From: Cymbidium sinense
Lineage: Eukaryota > Streptophyta > Magnoliopsida > Asparagales > Orchidaceae
NCBI GenBank assembly: GCA_021442155.1
Contig: CM038225.1
Location: 79,930,925-79,994,924 of the forward strand
Direction: 5' to 3'
DNA length: 64,000 nucleotides
In this document: piece by piece, positions 23,101 to 33,751 of the stretch
Layout of the letters: every line of letters begins with the position of its first letter
Position numbering within the stretch: position 1 is the stretch's first letter
Made by a program: the position numbers and the translations under genes
The notes under the pieces: generated by a model
What the model was told of the DNA's origin: nothing
What the model saw: only the letters and a program-made list of their open reading frames with translations
Database searches by the model: none

Positions 23101-24423
23101 ATGTGATTATGGTCTTAGAAAAAAAATAAAATTTCTATCCAATTAATCAACTCAAAATAAAACTAAATAACTCATAATCTCACCTAAAACTTAGGACATA
23201 AATCAAGATAATAAAAGATTTAGCAATCCCTTAGCTGAATATTGTATGTATCCTATCATGCATAAATCATATTGTTTCACTCTTTCCAATGGAGGGCTTC
23301 CACCTTTGCCAGAGAAAATGGCTTGACCTTTGAGAACCATGGTGGAAATACACCTCTTTCTTTCTGATTTTGGCCCATAATTAATTTTCTCATACATTAG
23401 GCATATGAAATCCCATAGCCTGTGTCAAATAAAAATGTTCAAAAATTAAAATAAAACTTAACAAAATTTGCATTAAATTAAGTCATGAATTCAAGCCCCT
23501 CATGATCTACTCTCTTAGGGAGTGTGTTTAAGGACTTAGTCTCCTTTTTAAATAAACAATAGCTTAGCCATCTTGCAAAGCATAAGGCTTTCCTACATGT
23601 ATTTAAAATCATAGGAGGAGTTAGCTGGCTGCCACTCCAGGCGGTTATAAGTTCAGCAGTCGGGTGATTTACTCTTTCTTATGGGGGTAAATCATATACC
23701 CATTTTTCACCTTAGATTTAGGTCGTGCTTTGGCCTTCACTAAAGCTCCCTAGATTTAGGATGCAAGGTTGTTATTTTCCTTTGCAGGCTGCAAGAATAA
23801 ATCCTCACCTCTTAGGCATTTCTACAATCTGATATTGTGAGATTATAAGTCCTAGATTTCTAAATAAAATTCAACTCAAACATATAATTCTCTTTAAATT
23901 CAAAAATATAATGCCCAACCATAGGATAGTCTGGGATGATCACTAGGTTTCCTAATATCGTGACCATCCCCTACTCATCTTCCTTTGGTCTCAATAATAA
24001 CTCCATCCTTTTGCTCAATCCCACTTGATTTTCTAAAAAAAATAACCAATTGATTGATAATCCTATCTTTGAAATCTTTAGAGATAATAATCATTTATAT
24101 TAATCGAGAGTATTCCTAAGGAATCTTATTCCTTAAGATGTAATTAACTATGGAGGCTTGCCTCCATGGGGAACTTAACAAACCTGGCTTAAAATATACC
24201 CTTCTTTACTTTTCTATGTAAAGTAGGGGAAAGATCTCTGGTATATTCGAAGACCAATTAGCCATAGAAGTCCTTATTAGGTGATTAGGTCCATTGTAGG
24301 ATGGTGACTTCTGTCTTCAAGATAGTATATCATTCCTCAATATCATACTCGATTACCTCAATAAGTATCCCCTAAGATCTACATGGTGTCTCATCATAAT
24401 ATCTTTCAAAAATAAATACCACA
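17136..24423 (+). repeat. 3' LTR of E1 (7288 bp)
   Basis: It begins TGTTGACCTCA, the same start as the E3 5' LTR at 38812, and ends ACCACA at 24423. The next base belongs to E2. Length is 7288 bp. It carries a second copy of every LTR feature: TTGAC block, paired G-boxes (19976..19985, 20001..20010), promoter (22921..23130) and a U5 of ~1.3 kb. Divergence from the 5' LTR is uneven: few differences across about 22100..22760, many across 19400..20000. The sequence just before it (17119..17135) is not a recognisable polypurine tract. Confidence 0.93.
22921..23130 (+). promoter_or_regulatory. Core promoter and poly(A) signal of E1 3' LTR
   Basis: A weakened TATA box (TATAACGG, 22921..22928) abuts the palindrome GGTAG-AGCTCGA-CTACC (22927..22943). 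AATAAA is at 23125..23130, 204 bases downstream. In this LTR the AATAAA would be the functional poly(A) signal for E1 transcripts. Confidence 0.6.
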
Positions 24424-25123
24424 GTGTACTGCTAAGAAATCTGCTAGTGCCTGCCCTTTCACAGTATGGAGGGGTACGAATGTGATATCAAATTGTGACA
24501 AAATCATGGATAATCGTGCCAACTGTCTAGATAGCGTTGGTCGTGTCATGAGATATGATAGTGGATTAATTCTAGAGATCAGATTCACCTTATGAGAAAA
24601 TATGTAATGCCATAGCTTTTGGGACGTAAAGATTAAAGCTAGGTAGTGCTTCTCAATAGGTGGGTAGTTTGCCTCAGCAGGGATCAGACAATGACTGAGG
24701 TAGTAGAGATCATTTTTTTCCTTTATCATTGGTTTGAGCCAACAAGGCGCCAAAGGAGTCATCTAATGCAGCGATGTAGAGGATCAATGGCTTGCCCGTG
24801 ATAGGGGCTGCAAGAACTAGCGGTCTCATCAGGTAGTGCTTGATGTCTTCAAAGGCATGCTGACACTTATCATCCCACTTAAATTTGGTGTCCTTTTTGA
24901 TAAGTGCTGAGAATGACTGGCATCTTCCTGATAAGTTGGATATGAAGAGTCTTAGATATGCCAACCACCCTTGAAATGATCTGAATTGAGTTACACTTTT
25001 AGGGGGTGGCATTTCTAAGATAACCTTGATCTTCTCTGGGTCTATCTCTATTCCCTGATGTCGGACAACAAACTCAAGGAATTTCTTTGAAGCAACTTCA
25101 AATGCAGACTTCAGAGGATTCAT
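24424..25123 (-). pseudogene. RNase H region of E2, interrupted by E1
   Basis: Reading on the - strand from MNPLKSAFEVASKKFLEFVV (25123 down) gives the RT connection region and the RT-linked RNase H: a KCQHAFEDIK block near 24860, ILYIAALDDSFGALL near 24765, then after a frameshift PIEKHYLALIF near 24660 and the C-terminal VKGQALADFLAVH. The sequence stops matching at base 24424, where the E1 LTR terminus abuts; E3 continues here into its second RNase H. One frameshift lies near 24715. The joint is therefore an insertion, not degeneration. Confidence 0.85.
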
Positions 25124-25725
25124 TTTGAGGTAAAATTATCACAACTGTTCAAAAACTACTCTCAAGTTGAAAAGATGATCTTCCTTTTCTTTGCTTTTGA
25201 CTACAAGATCATCAATATAACATTCAATTGGATGATGAATGAGTTCATTGAAAATCTAATTCATGGCCCACTGGTATGTAGCACAAGCATTTTTAAGGCC
25301 GAAAGGCATGACCTTATAACAATAGATTTCGTTCGGGGTTCAAAAAGTAGTGTTTCTTTCATCCTCTGGGGCCATCATGATTTAGTTGTAGCCAGATGAC
25401 TCATCCATAATGGTGAATATTTCATGAGATGAGGCAACATTCACTATCAATTCTGGTATAAGAAGTGAAAATTCATTCTTAGGACATGCCTTATTCAGAT
25501 CCCTAAAGTTGATGCATATGAAAATTTGACCATTCTTTTTCTTAACATGAACGACATTGGCTAACCAGGTAGGATATTTTTCTTCCCTTATAAAGCCATC
25601 ATCAATCAATTTTTTGATTTCAGAAGTCTATTATTCAATTTCTAATTGCATGCATCTATGAGCTTGCTTGATATGGTTAGCATTATGTTCTATTATTAGT
25701 TTGTGGACTGCTACATCAAGAGATA
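25124..25725 (-). pseudogene. Reverse transcriptase of E2, near-complete but broken
   Basis: On the - strand: KLIDDGFIREEKYPTWLANV (about 25625..25560), the ICINFRDLNKACPKNEF block (near 25520..25470), FTIMDESSGYN (to 25382), the MPFGLKNACATYQWAM block (near 25300) and the catalytic YIDD box (25208..25219), followed by HLFNLRVVFEQL. These are the classical fingers and palm motifs of Ty3/gypsy polymerases in correct order. Stops (for example right after SGYN, and in EQL**) show it is dead. An antisense ORF at 25175..25399 is a shadow. Confidence 0.85.
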
Positions 25726-26345
25726 TATCAGGCATTTCTTCATAACTCCATGCAAAGTAGTCCTTAAATCAGCTAATAGCATAACTAAGTCATTGGTTTC
25801 TTCTTCATTCAATAAGGAACTGATGTACGTCAGGCGTGGATGTTCTTTTATTCATAAGTTGATTTCTTTGAGTTCGTCAATGGTTAATCTAATTTCTTCT
25901 TCAAACTATGGAAGTGCAACTCTGACTTCAGGCTCATTTGGGTCATCTAAAGTTTCTAAACATGCCTTCTTATAAGAGTTAACATGATTTGAGAAGAACC
26001 TATCAGACCCCAAATGAGTGGTGATGACTAGGCAATGGTTGTCATCATCGATGAGACCCACTGTGTCGAATCCTAGCCCTGATCTTGATTGAGAGACTCT
26101 GCTTTGGTTGTCCCATAGTTTTTCAAGGTAGTTCGACCTATGTTTAGACCAAGCATGCAAGATTAATCTCTTCTTTGCTAAGTTAATAACACAAAGTGAA
26201 TATTAATCAAAAGGTAGTTGTATTAAATATTTATATAAATCATCCTCAAGTTTTGTATCGGCTTCTTGACTTGAGGATGATGCTCCAGATAAAAACCTCT
26301 TTGGTCTAACATCCGTGGATGACTTGGGGGCCTCCTTAACTATTA
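25726..26345 (-). pseudogene. Pre-RT linker of E2
   Basis: Matches the E1 (11795..12419) and E3 (55024..55690) linkers. On the - strand: VVKEAP near 26340, the WSKHRSNYLEKLWDN block (26150..26105), LVITTHLGSDRFFSNH near 26010, LNEEETNDLV near 25810 and the end of the DMPGL-type block near 25730. The function of this linker is unknown; in related elements it separates protease from the RT core. Confidence 0.75.
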
Positions 26346-26454
26346 AACCTTTAACTTTCTAGGAAGAAAGTGAGGTTAGAGATAAAGTTTCTAACTACTA
26401 CCTAACTGTTCTACATAATGATGATTTGGATACATTCATGCTTTGCATGGAGGC

Positions 26455-26865
26455 CTAGTCTTCACCACTGTCTAGCTCGAACGTCACCTCCAAAGGGACC
26501 CACTGAGAGGGGTTGGTCAGCGTACTAAACACATGAGACTCATCCTCCAAACTGGACTCTAAGTCTATGTGGTTAGCAGGGGTACTCCTGTGTGCTGAAA
26601 CATAACTTCTACCAGCTAGCCACCAGCAAGAAGGTCTTCCACCTCTAGAACTGCCTCTGGACTTGCCTCTTCCTCTACTTGGTGGAGGTCGAGTCATCAT
26701 ACCCATGTGTTCATATGGAGGAGTAAATTGTGAGCAAAATCTAACATATGGCTCTACCTCTTTCTCGGTGTCTAATTCTCACTCACTTGTACTTTCTTTT
26801 TCTTTTCCTTTTTTCATCTCTTTTTCATTTTCAGCTTCTTTTCTTTTTCTTTTATTTTTTTTATT
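26455..26865 (-). pseudogene. RGG-rich linker and Lys/Glu tract of E2
   Basis: Open on the - strand from 26706 to 26455. After GMMTRPPP comes RGRGKSRGSSRGGRPS (about 26685..26635), then HIDLESSLEDESHV and a tail ending LDSGED. Upstream (26770..26865) the + strand is pyrimidine-rich, coding Lys/Glu runs on the - strand. Position and order match E1 and E3. The RGG segment stays open while neighbouring segments have stops; with one copy per element this is suggestive only. Confidence 0.65.
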
Positions 26866-26869
26866 TTGA

Positions 26870-27430
26870 TTTTAAACTTTCACCAAGTTCACGAGAATAT
26901 ACTTTTTGATTTGGAGGAAGATAATAGGCTACATTTTCATAAATCTCGACCTCTCTAACTGAGAATGGCTTCAAGTCACCTTTGACACAATACTCGATTC
27001 CACCTCTTCTGAATTTGATGGATTGATGCAAGGAGAATGGAACTGTGTTATTTCCATATATCCAAGGCCTACCAAGCAAATTAGTGAAAGATGTATCTAA
27101 ATCAATTATGTAGAATATGGCTTATGCCTTCCAGTCATCTATCTCTAGTCGTAACACTATGGAGCCTAAAGCCTTCTTGCCTTGCTCATTGAATCCTCTC
27201 AACATCATCTGATCTCCTTAGAGTTTGGAGATGTTGATCCTCAAGTAGGCAAGGGTTTTTAGACTCATAATGTTTAGTAATGCACCTGGATCAACTAACA
27301 CCCTAGAGAGTCTGAATCTGCCCATATCCACTATGATGTAGAAGGGATGGTTGGGCTCTGTTGTCCCCAATAAAAGATCTTCATTAGTGAATATAACTCC
27401 ATGAGCATCTCTTGAAAACATGCCTCCTTT
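26870..27430 (-). pseudogene. Retropepsin (protease) of E2
   Basis: On the - strand: GVIFTNEDLLLG near 27395, the active-site area LVDPGALLNIMSLKTLAYLR (27305..27245), MLRGFNEQGKKALGS near 27190, and the LLGRPWIYGNN block (27075..27045). The triad reads Asp-Pro-Gly rather than Asp-Ser/Thr-Gly, as in E3. A TAG near 27220 and a stop near 27120 break it. Confidence 0.8.
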
Positions 27431-28900
27431 TTAATAGCGGTCCACTAAGCTAAGCATATTTCTGGATCAATAAGGGCTTTGATCAATGACTCCCTCATCT
27501 CTTTGGATAAGACAAGGGAATCATATATGCTTAGTTTAGCTGGCAACTTTCTTAGGTGAGCGAGGACATTATAGTCAACTCTGGGTTGCTCCTCCACAAG
27601 AATATCCATAGGTGGAGTATTTTGTGGAGGGCCTTCTTGATTGCTAGAACCAATGACTTGTTTACTCTTATCCTGAGGTGCTACCTTAGGAGGTAAAACT
27701 TTGCCACTATGAAGGTTGACTTCAGTGACTTCATGAGATGATTTAATGAAAAGTTCTACCTGCTCATCGAGTTCACATATAGCTTCTCTTATAGGGTCAT
27801 TAGAGTGAGATGACTCCAAATTAATCTCAATGGGTGAACTTGGGTGATTTAGGAATGGATAATTCATTTCAAAATCAGAAAGGGGTGGATCAGAATTGTT
27901 ATAACTATTAGTACTTTAAGAGCTTTCTATGAGAATGAAATCATCAAGATCATCAAAGGTAGAGAGAATGTAAGTGAAATCAGTCTTCTTCTTCATTAAT
28001 TTCTTAAATTTGGATGAACGTACAAAATAGACATCAAGTAAAGTGAGTAGAGTGAGGGATTTGGCATGCCCCTCCGCTGATAAAGTATGACTGCTAGAAG
28101 ATGAACTAGTTGAAGGAATTATGGCTGCAACTGTGGAAGGAGTACTGGACTCGGTCGATGGTTGAGCTAATGTACTATCTCGGGCAAGTGCAAGCTATTG
28201 TTGTTGCTACATGGATTTTACCTCCTTTAAGTTGTCTTTAGCAACTTGCAAACCTCCTTAGAGTTGGAGGTTTGAGCTGCTTCAGGCACCTGGAAGGATA
28301 ACTTTTTGAACTTAGAAATAATTTTCTTGGAGGTTCAAGATAGGGATATATCCCAACTTTCTCTGTCTTGAGAAGATCACATGTATCCCCAAGGATTATC
28401 CTAACAAAACTAGAGGGTTATTCTAATAGGTATTCCTTAGGGATGATAATGGCACCTGACTTATAGCTATGCTCAAGCCAATCCTTAAAGGTAAAGCAAT
28501 CTTCCAAGACATGACCTAGTATGCAGTGGTAGGGGCAAAAGTTGGATCATGACTCTTACCCAAATCCTCCAGCCTTCAAGGCTTTGGTAATTGAAAATTA
28601 GGCTTCTTTAAGAGGTTCTTAAAGATCTTTGTGACTACTTCCCTCTTGAATGAATAAGGTTTATTCAATTTATCAGCAAGAGTTGGTAAGTGATAGTTAC
28701 CTGGTGGTGGAGAGAATGCGATGTCGTGGATGGGGATCTGGCAAAGCGATAGTAAAGGCCACTGGCGAGGTGGTTGATATGACATGGCGGTGGCAAAGGA
28801 GGTGGTAGAAGATTGAGCTCGAGGTTTGTCCAACCACGGTTGGGCTTCCCCTTATCAATCGTGACCCCCTTTCTCAAATGCATTATGTGCTCTAGGCTTG
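27431..28900 (-). pseudogene. gag zinc-knuckle and C-terminal region of E2
   Basis: On the - strand this covers a Pro-rich segment with PYSFKREVV and IFKNLLKKPNFQLP (about 28660..28580), then a knuckle of the form CxxHx4Hx4C (CPYH..GH..C, near 28540..28505; different frame from the upstream segment). After stretches with stops come the Ser-rich spacer and the open segment 27867..27445, containing EVNLHSGKVLPP and YDSLVLSKEMRESL. The knuckle is the CxxH variant known from Tat-type Gag and is the only intact one in the window. Confidence 0.75.
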
Positions 28901-29505
28901 GCTGACTGATCTTAGAAAGATAACTGTTTGTCCTCCCCTTGTAGACTAGCTGACTTGTTGATTAATTTCTCAAATGTCTTAATGGTGAACCATTTAAGCA
29001 TGAAGGTGACCTAGCCATGAATATTCTAGAGTAGAATTTTAATAGCTTGCTGCTCAGATAGCTGTGGTTTGCATTTTATACTTAAATTATGTCATCTAAG
29101 AATGTAATCAATAAGGGACTCACCGGGATATTATTAAGCTACAATGAGATCGCCTATAGTTATCCTTTGTTGAGCTCCAGCGAATTTCTTAATTAAGAAC
29201 TGCTCCAACTCAGCAAATGTCTTCACTGAACCATTGGGTAGTTTAGTGTACTAATCAAATGTGATGTCTATCAAGCTACCGATGAAGAGGCAAAATAAGA
29301 GTTCATCTCTACCACTGGCATTGCAACATCCAGCCCTAAAATGTGCTATGTGCTACTAGGGGTTACCACTACATTAAAAAATTTTAAAGGACAGAGGCAC
29401 AAAGCCCTTACGATATTGGACACCATCAATTCCTCCAAGTAGGGTCTACCCTTTAGAATAGATGAGCTGCCTCAGGCTTGTGCCAACGCATCCCTCACTT
29501 GTTAC
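28901..29505 (-). pseudogene. gag capsid region of E2
   Basis: On the - strand the order is: end of a coiled-coil-like segment, a variable stretch, ELEQFLIKKFAGAQQRITIG (near 29205..29145), YPGESLIDYILR (near 29130..29095), then KPQLSEQQAIKILLQNI.. and VTFMLKWFTIKTFEKLINK (near 29010..28950). These are the capsid helices of Ty3/gypsy Gag in this family. This copy shows what E3 looked like before the LINE: about 26 bases present here (near 29232..29207) are missing at the E3 insertion point. Confidence 0.75.
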
Positions 29506-31429
29506 TCCACCATGTGTTTGATATATATTTCATGCATGAAGGTGCTATCCACCACCTTCCTATGCAAGCTACCACTGTCTCCCTCTATAAGAATGCATCT
29601 AGGATGATCTGAAGTGTGTGCTAACTCTTCTCTGTCAGCTACTTTGGGAGAAGGCTGTGAAATTGGAGCTGAGTTTTGCAATGCTGACACCACAGCCATC
29701 AACTCTTCAATCTTATTCCCCATTTGGTCAGTATGATCATCCCTCTGCCTAAACTAGTGGTGGAGGTACTAAGTTGAATGGACGACATCATCCTCTTCAA
29801 TAATAATACCTTCATAACCATGTTGATCTCTCTGAACGGAACTCTTGGTATCGACCATGTGAACTTTGGCTGAATCCTCAAGAAGATCATTCTCATCTAG
29901 ATCAAAGCTGACCTTTCCCTCCTCACAATCTAACCGGTCACTTCCTAGAAGTTCTCTCTTCTCTGCAAAGTACTGTGCTAAAATATGATCTAGGGAGCAG
30001 TGTAACCGTGCAAGTACAAATACACGCTGCTGACCGGTATAGAGGCTATGCTCATTGACAGAGATGCACCTAACACTGCCTTCACTGGAGTGCTAGCTTT
30101 AGGAAGGTCATGCTCATTGGAAGAGATATGCTCGTGATTGCTCATGGGTGGAGTAGTGTCCCTAAGGAGATTCACTACCATGGGGACTACAGAACTATCC
30201 CCTTCCCCCTTTATAGCTGTTGCTATCACTGGCTCTAATGGTGGTGGTGGTGGTGGTGCGACCATGACATTGTGGGGTCGCCACTCCTTCACCAAGGCTG
30301 AAGTAGGAGGTTGAGTAGGGGAACTCACCCTCATCTCAGTTGGTGGAGCAGATGAAGTGGATCCTTTGGCTGTAGCCGGATCACCAAGCAGACTTTCTTC
30401 TCCCTAGATGCTGTCTTCTATACCTTTGTAAGAATGGTGGATGGCAAGACCTAAATTGATGATGGTGGGCAACGAGTGGATCAGTGTGGTAGAGACAACA
30501 CTGACTCTAACCTCATTGGGGCTTACCCATTAACACTATGCTATTGGCCCTATCAGCCCTAATGGTCCGATGACCAGGGAAATCAACTAGAGCGGAGGCC
30601 GCCGACTGCCTGGCAAACCTTCATCACTCTCTGTTCCCTTACTAAGCTACTACTCAGGCCTCTGACGATCTATCACTGTGAATATGCCTAGTAACACTCT
30701 TGGGGGTGATCGACCTCAAGTCAAATAATGTGCCAGACTATGAACGTCCATGTGCCTTGCCTACCTGGTGTAATACCGTCCATAGACTGTCATAGGAATC
30801 CCTCCTATCCCTAGCCAAAACCTCATGGTATGTAGGAGGTGGAAGCAATATAGCTATCTTCTAGTAGTGTTCCTCTCTATCTGATGCTGAGAGGGGGTGG
30901 AACTGGTTGCTAGTCAGAAATCAAGAAACCTCACGGGGAGAACCCTCCTTTGTAATGTGGGATGCGGCATCTATCTCTCGGGCGGTACGCTCTTGGTACC
31001 CCTTGATCTTGTGGCTCTTGTTACGTTATTTTGTGCGATGCTGTGTGTGGATGAGTAAGTCTATGTGAGAGATAGATCCTACCTCGAAGGCAGGGAAGAC
31101 TAACGAGGAGGTGCTAGCACGCACCTGAGCGGCTGTGGGAGCTAATGACTGAATGGGAACTAAACTGACTCGTGGAACCTCAACCGTCTTCCTCTTCAAG
31201 GAAGGATACTCAGTGTCGGAAGGTAGGTCAATGCGGATGACTAGCTTTTGCCCAGTCACCTCATCTTAGCTAACAGTGGTGAGGGTCGCCCCTCACAGGT
31301 AATACAGGCACCCTCAAATCTTTAGCCAAAGAACACTAGATGGGTGGAGTCAGTCTAAGGGAGGCTGGCCTAATCCAAGGCCAAATCCATCTCAAACAGA
31401 AAGGTGAAAATAAACTTCTGAGAGGTCAT
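29502..31429 (-). pseudogene. gag N-terminal region of E2
   Basis: Starts at ATG 31429 (- strand) with M-T-S-Q-K-F-I-F-T-F, matching E1 and E3. A readable stretch 31259..31026 has LPSDTEYPSLKRK. A Pro-rich segment (30334..29990) includes VKEWRPHNVMVAP. The last part (29723..29502) is predicted helical (NKIEELMAVVSALQ), equivalent to the QLEKLLAIVSILQ segment of E3. Several stops and frameshifts occur, for example near 31375 and 31260. The product is unknown beyond its place at the head of gag. Confidence 0.6.
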
Positions 31430-33732
31430 GTGTCTTGCTATAAAGACTACATTGAGTGATCTGAGTTGTATGTCTACATATGTTGAAATGTAACTTGTAT
31501 CAGATTCCTATCTCGATATTTGCTCCAAGAAAGTCATAGAGGTTTGGAGTTTTGAACCCACACTCAATAATTCAGATATGTTAAGTGGGGTTCATTGGAG
31601 AGATTTGGATGTTTATAGGAGAGTCTTTTGTCATTTGATTATTTTATTTTAGAACCCATACTCAACCAATTTATGTAGGTTGGGTGGAGTTCAAAAATTT
31701 GAGGAGAGATTTCTTTTCTTGAGATTGTTTGCATTTTATGTTTCTTGTTTGAAAATATGTATTGTTTGAAGGAACTCTACTTAGCAAATTTGGGAATGCT
31801 AAGAAGAGGTTGTGATTGTGTGTTTGAAATATTTTTTCTTGTGAGATTTGTGTTGGAAGATTTGATTGTGTCATATTTGATTTAAAAAATGAGGCTTCTT
31901 ACTTAACAAATTTGGTATGTTAAGTAGAGGCCAGATGTGTTTGATTTGTGCTTGAAGATGAGACTTTCACTTAAGAAATTTGGTATGTTAAGTGAAAGCT
32001 AAATATAATTGTGAGATTGATTTGCTTTTCTTTGAAGATGGGAGTCCCATTTAACAAATTGGGTGTGTTAAGTGGAAGCCCCAAAAGTATTTGATATGTT
32101 TGTTTTTTCTTCAAAAATGAGACTTTCACTTAACAAATTTGGTATGTTAAGTGAAAGCTCAAGTGTGGTTGATATGAAAAATTGGATCTTTACTTAACAA
32201 ATTGGGTATGTTAAATAGGGATCAAATGTGTGTTGAAAAGAGACCCTAACTTAGCAAATTTGGTATGTTAAATGAAAGCCTAAATGTGTTTAATATATAT
32301 TTGAAAATGGGACTCCCACTTAACAATTTGGAGTGTTAAGTGGAAATCAAAGTATGATATGACTTGAGAATGGGATTCTCATTAAAAAATTTGGTATGTT
32401 AAGTGGGAATCCAATATGGCATAATTATGCGATTCCTACTTAACAAATTTGATGTGTTTAAGTAGAACCAAGTATATGCTTTAAAGATGAGACTCTTACT
32501 TAGAAATATTGGATATGCCAAGTGAAAGCCTAAATGTGTGTTTTGAAAATGAGACCCTCACTTAAAAAATTGAATATGTTAAGCGAAAGTCAAATTTTAA
32601 TTATTATTATTTTTTTTTGAAATGAGACCCCCCACTTAACAAATTGAAATCGTTAAGTGAAAGTCAAATTTATATTTTGAAAATGAGACCCCCACTTAAC
32701 AAATTGAAATTATTAAGGGAAAGTCAAATTCATGTTTTTCAAATGAGACACCCACTTAACAAATTAAATATGTTAAGTGAAGGTCAAATTTATGTTTTGA
32801 AAATGAGACCCTCACTTAACAAATTGAAATTGTTAAGTGAAAGTCAAATTTTATGTTTTGAAAATGAGACCCCCTTTTAACAAATTGAAATTGTTAAGCG
32901 GAGATTAAAGTTATGTTTTGAAAATGAGACCCCCACTTAACAAATTGAAAATGTTAAGTGAAGGCCAAATTTGTATTTTGAAAATGAGACCACCACTTAA
33001 CAAATTGAATATGTTAAGTGAAGGTCAAATTTATGTTTTGAAAATGAGACCCCACCCCACCCTTAACAAATTGCAATTGTTAAGTGAAAGTCAAATTTTA
33101 TGTTTGATTCAAATAGAGATTCTCACTTAACAAGTTTGGATATGTTAAGTGGGAATCAAACATGGCATGATTTGGTCTTGCAAAAAGGGAATCTTCAACT
33201 CCGACATATGTGAAATTTGTTAGATGAAGTTTTATTTTATTTGAAAATTGGATTCCTCATTCAATAATTTTGAGTATGTTGAATGGGCATGGTTAATTTT
33301 CAAGAATGTGCTTTTGAAAACAACCTCCTTGTAGCAATCATAGGGAATGTTTAATGGAGGGGTTTTGATTTTGTGATTTTCTGAGTTTCTTGAAAGGTGC
33401 TTTTGGAAGGTGTCATTTTATGAAAGAAATTATTTTCTTTAAATTTTATGCTAAACCTTGCCTCACCAAGTTAGTGGTGAGGAGGTTATAAATTTTTATT
33501 ACCTCCCCTTTCATTGATAAATTCTATTCTTACCTATTGGGGAACCCATTGGGGTTTCAAGACCTACACGGACTGAGGTCCTAAAACCTAAAGGATGTTG
33601 GCTAACCTTGCTTAAGAATAAAATAAGCTAACTACCAATGAAAGGAAAGATAGTCTCAAGCTCACAAAAAATGCAAGTCCACTATCGATGCTTGGAGACA
33701 ACAATCATCTGCTAGAGATGGAGAGAGGAACC
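31430..33732 (-). other. Leader (5' untranslated region) of E2
   Basis: 2.3 kb lies between primer site and first gag codon, mostly hairpin array (31556..33290). The part nearest the primer site (33300..33730) matches the E1 7090..7560 and E3 46275..46700 leaders. ORFs on the + strand here (32644..32880, 32918..33130) encode a repeating LNKLKLLSESQI-type peptide only because they run through the tandem repeats. Confidence 0.75.
31556..33290 (-). repeat. Array of ~24 hairpin-forming inverted repeats in E2 leader
   Basis: This is the most regular of the three arrays. Examples (+ strand): 31900..31926 (TACTTAAC/GTTAAGTA); 32123..32157, with 12-base perfect arms CTTTCACTTAAC and GTTAAGTGAAAG around the 11-base loop AAATTTGGTAT; and 33117..33154, with ~14-base arms and one mismatch. 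From about 32540 to 33100 nine units follow at a 58-62 base period, each beginning 'aaaatgagacccccacttaac'-like. Read in E2 sense, the loop is ATACCAAATTT, the same as in E1 and E3. Arm changes are often matched on the other side (CATTCAA/TTGAATG near 33255, TCTACTTAGCA/TGCTAAGAAGA near 31776). Confidence 0.88.
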
Positions 33733-33751
33733 ATCCCCAACGAAATCACCA
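33733..33751 (-). other. Primer binding site of E2
   Basis: On the - strand this reads TGGTGATTTCGTTGGGGAT, a C-to-T-decayed version of the tRNA-Arg-type site, eight bases inside the LTR terminus at 33760. It sets E2 in reverse orientation. Confidence 0.75.

Larger units (their letters stand above)
1..24423 (+). mobile_element. E1: Tat/Ogre-like Ty3/gypsy LTR retrotransposon (5' end outside window)
   Basis: Two ~7 kb direct repeats (1..7057 and 17136..24423) flank a 10.1 kb internal region with primer site, gag-pol remains and a repeat-rich 3' untranslated region, all on the + strand. Base 1 aligns with about 17452, so ~315 bases of the 5' LTR lie upstream; full length would be near 24.6 kb. 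The right end is exact: the LTR stops at CA (24423) and E2 pol begins at 24424 in reverse orientation, so E1 was inserted into E2. The coding region has two large deletions (near 9915 and 12497) and many stops, so this copy cannot encode its own capsid or polymerase. Lineage follows from the second RNase H domain and the primer site; a database family name cannot be given from the sequence alone. Confidence 0.93.

Noticed and set aside
25175..25399. + strand ORF in the E2 RT region
   Set aside because: Shadow of the - strand RT, whose YIDD and FRDLNKA motifs are clear.
32644..33130. ORFs with a repeating LNKLKLLSESQI-type peptide, looking like a repeat protein
   Set aside because: They run through the tandem hairpin repeats on the strand opposite to E2; the periodicity of the DNA explains the peptide, and E1/E3 arrays have no equivalent frame.
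31556..33290. Regularly spaced palindromic repeats resembling a CRISPR array
   Set aside because: Repeats are degenerate, linkers are homologous rather than unique, the setting is a plant retrotransposon leader, and there are no cas genes.
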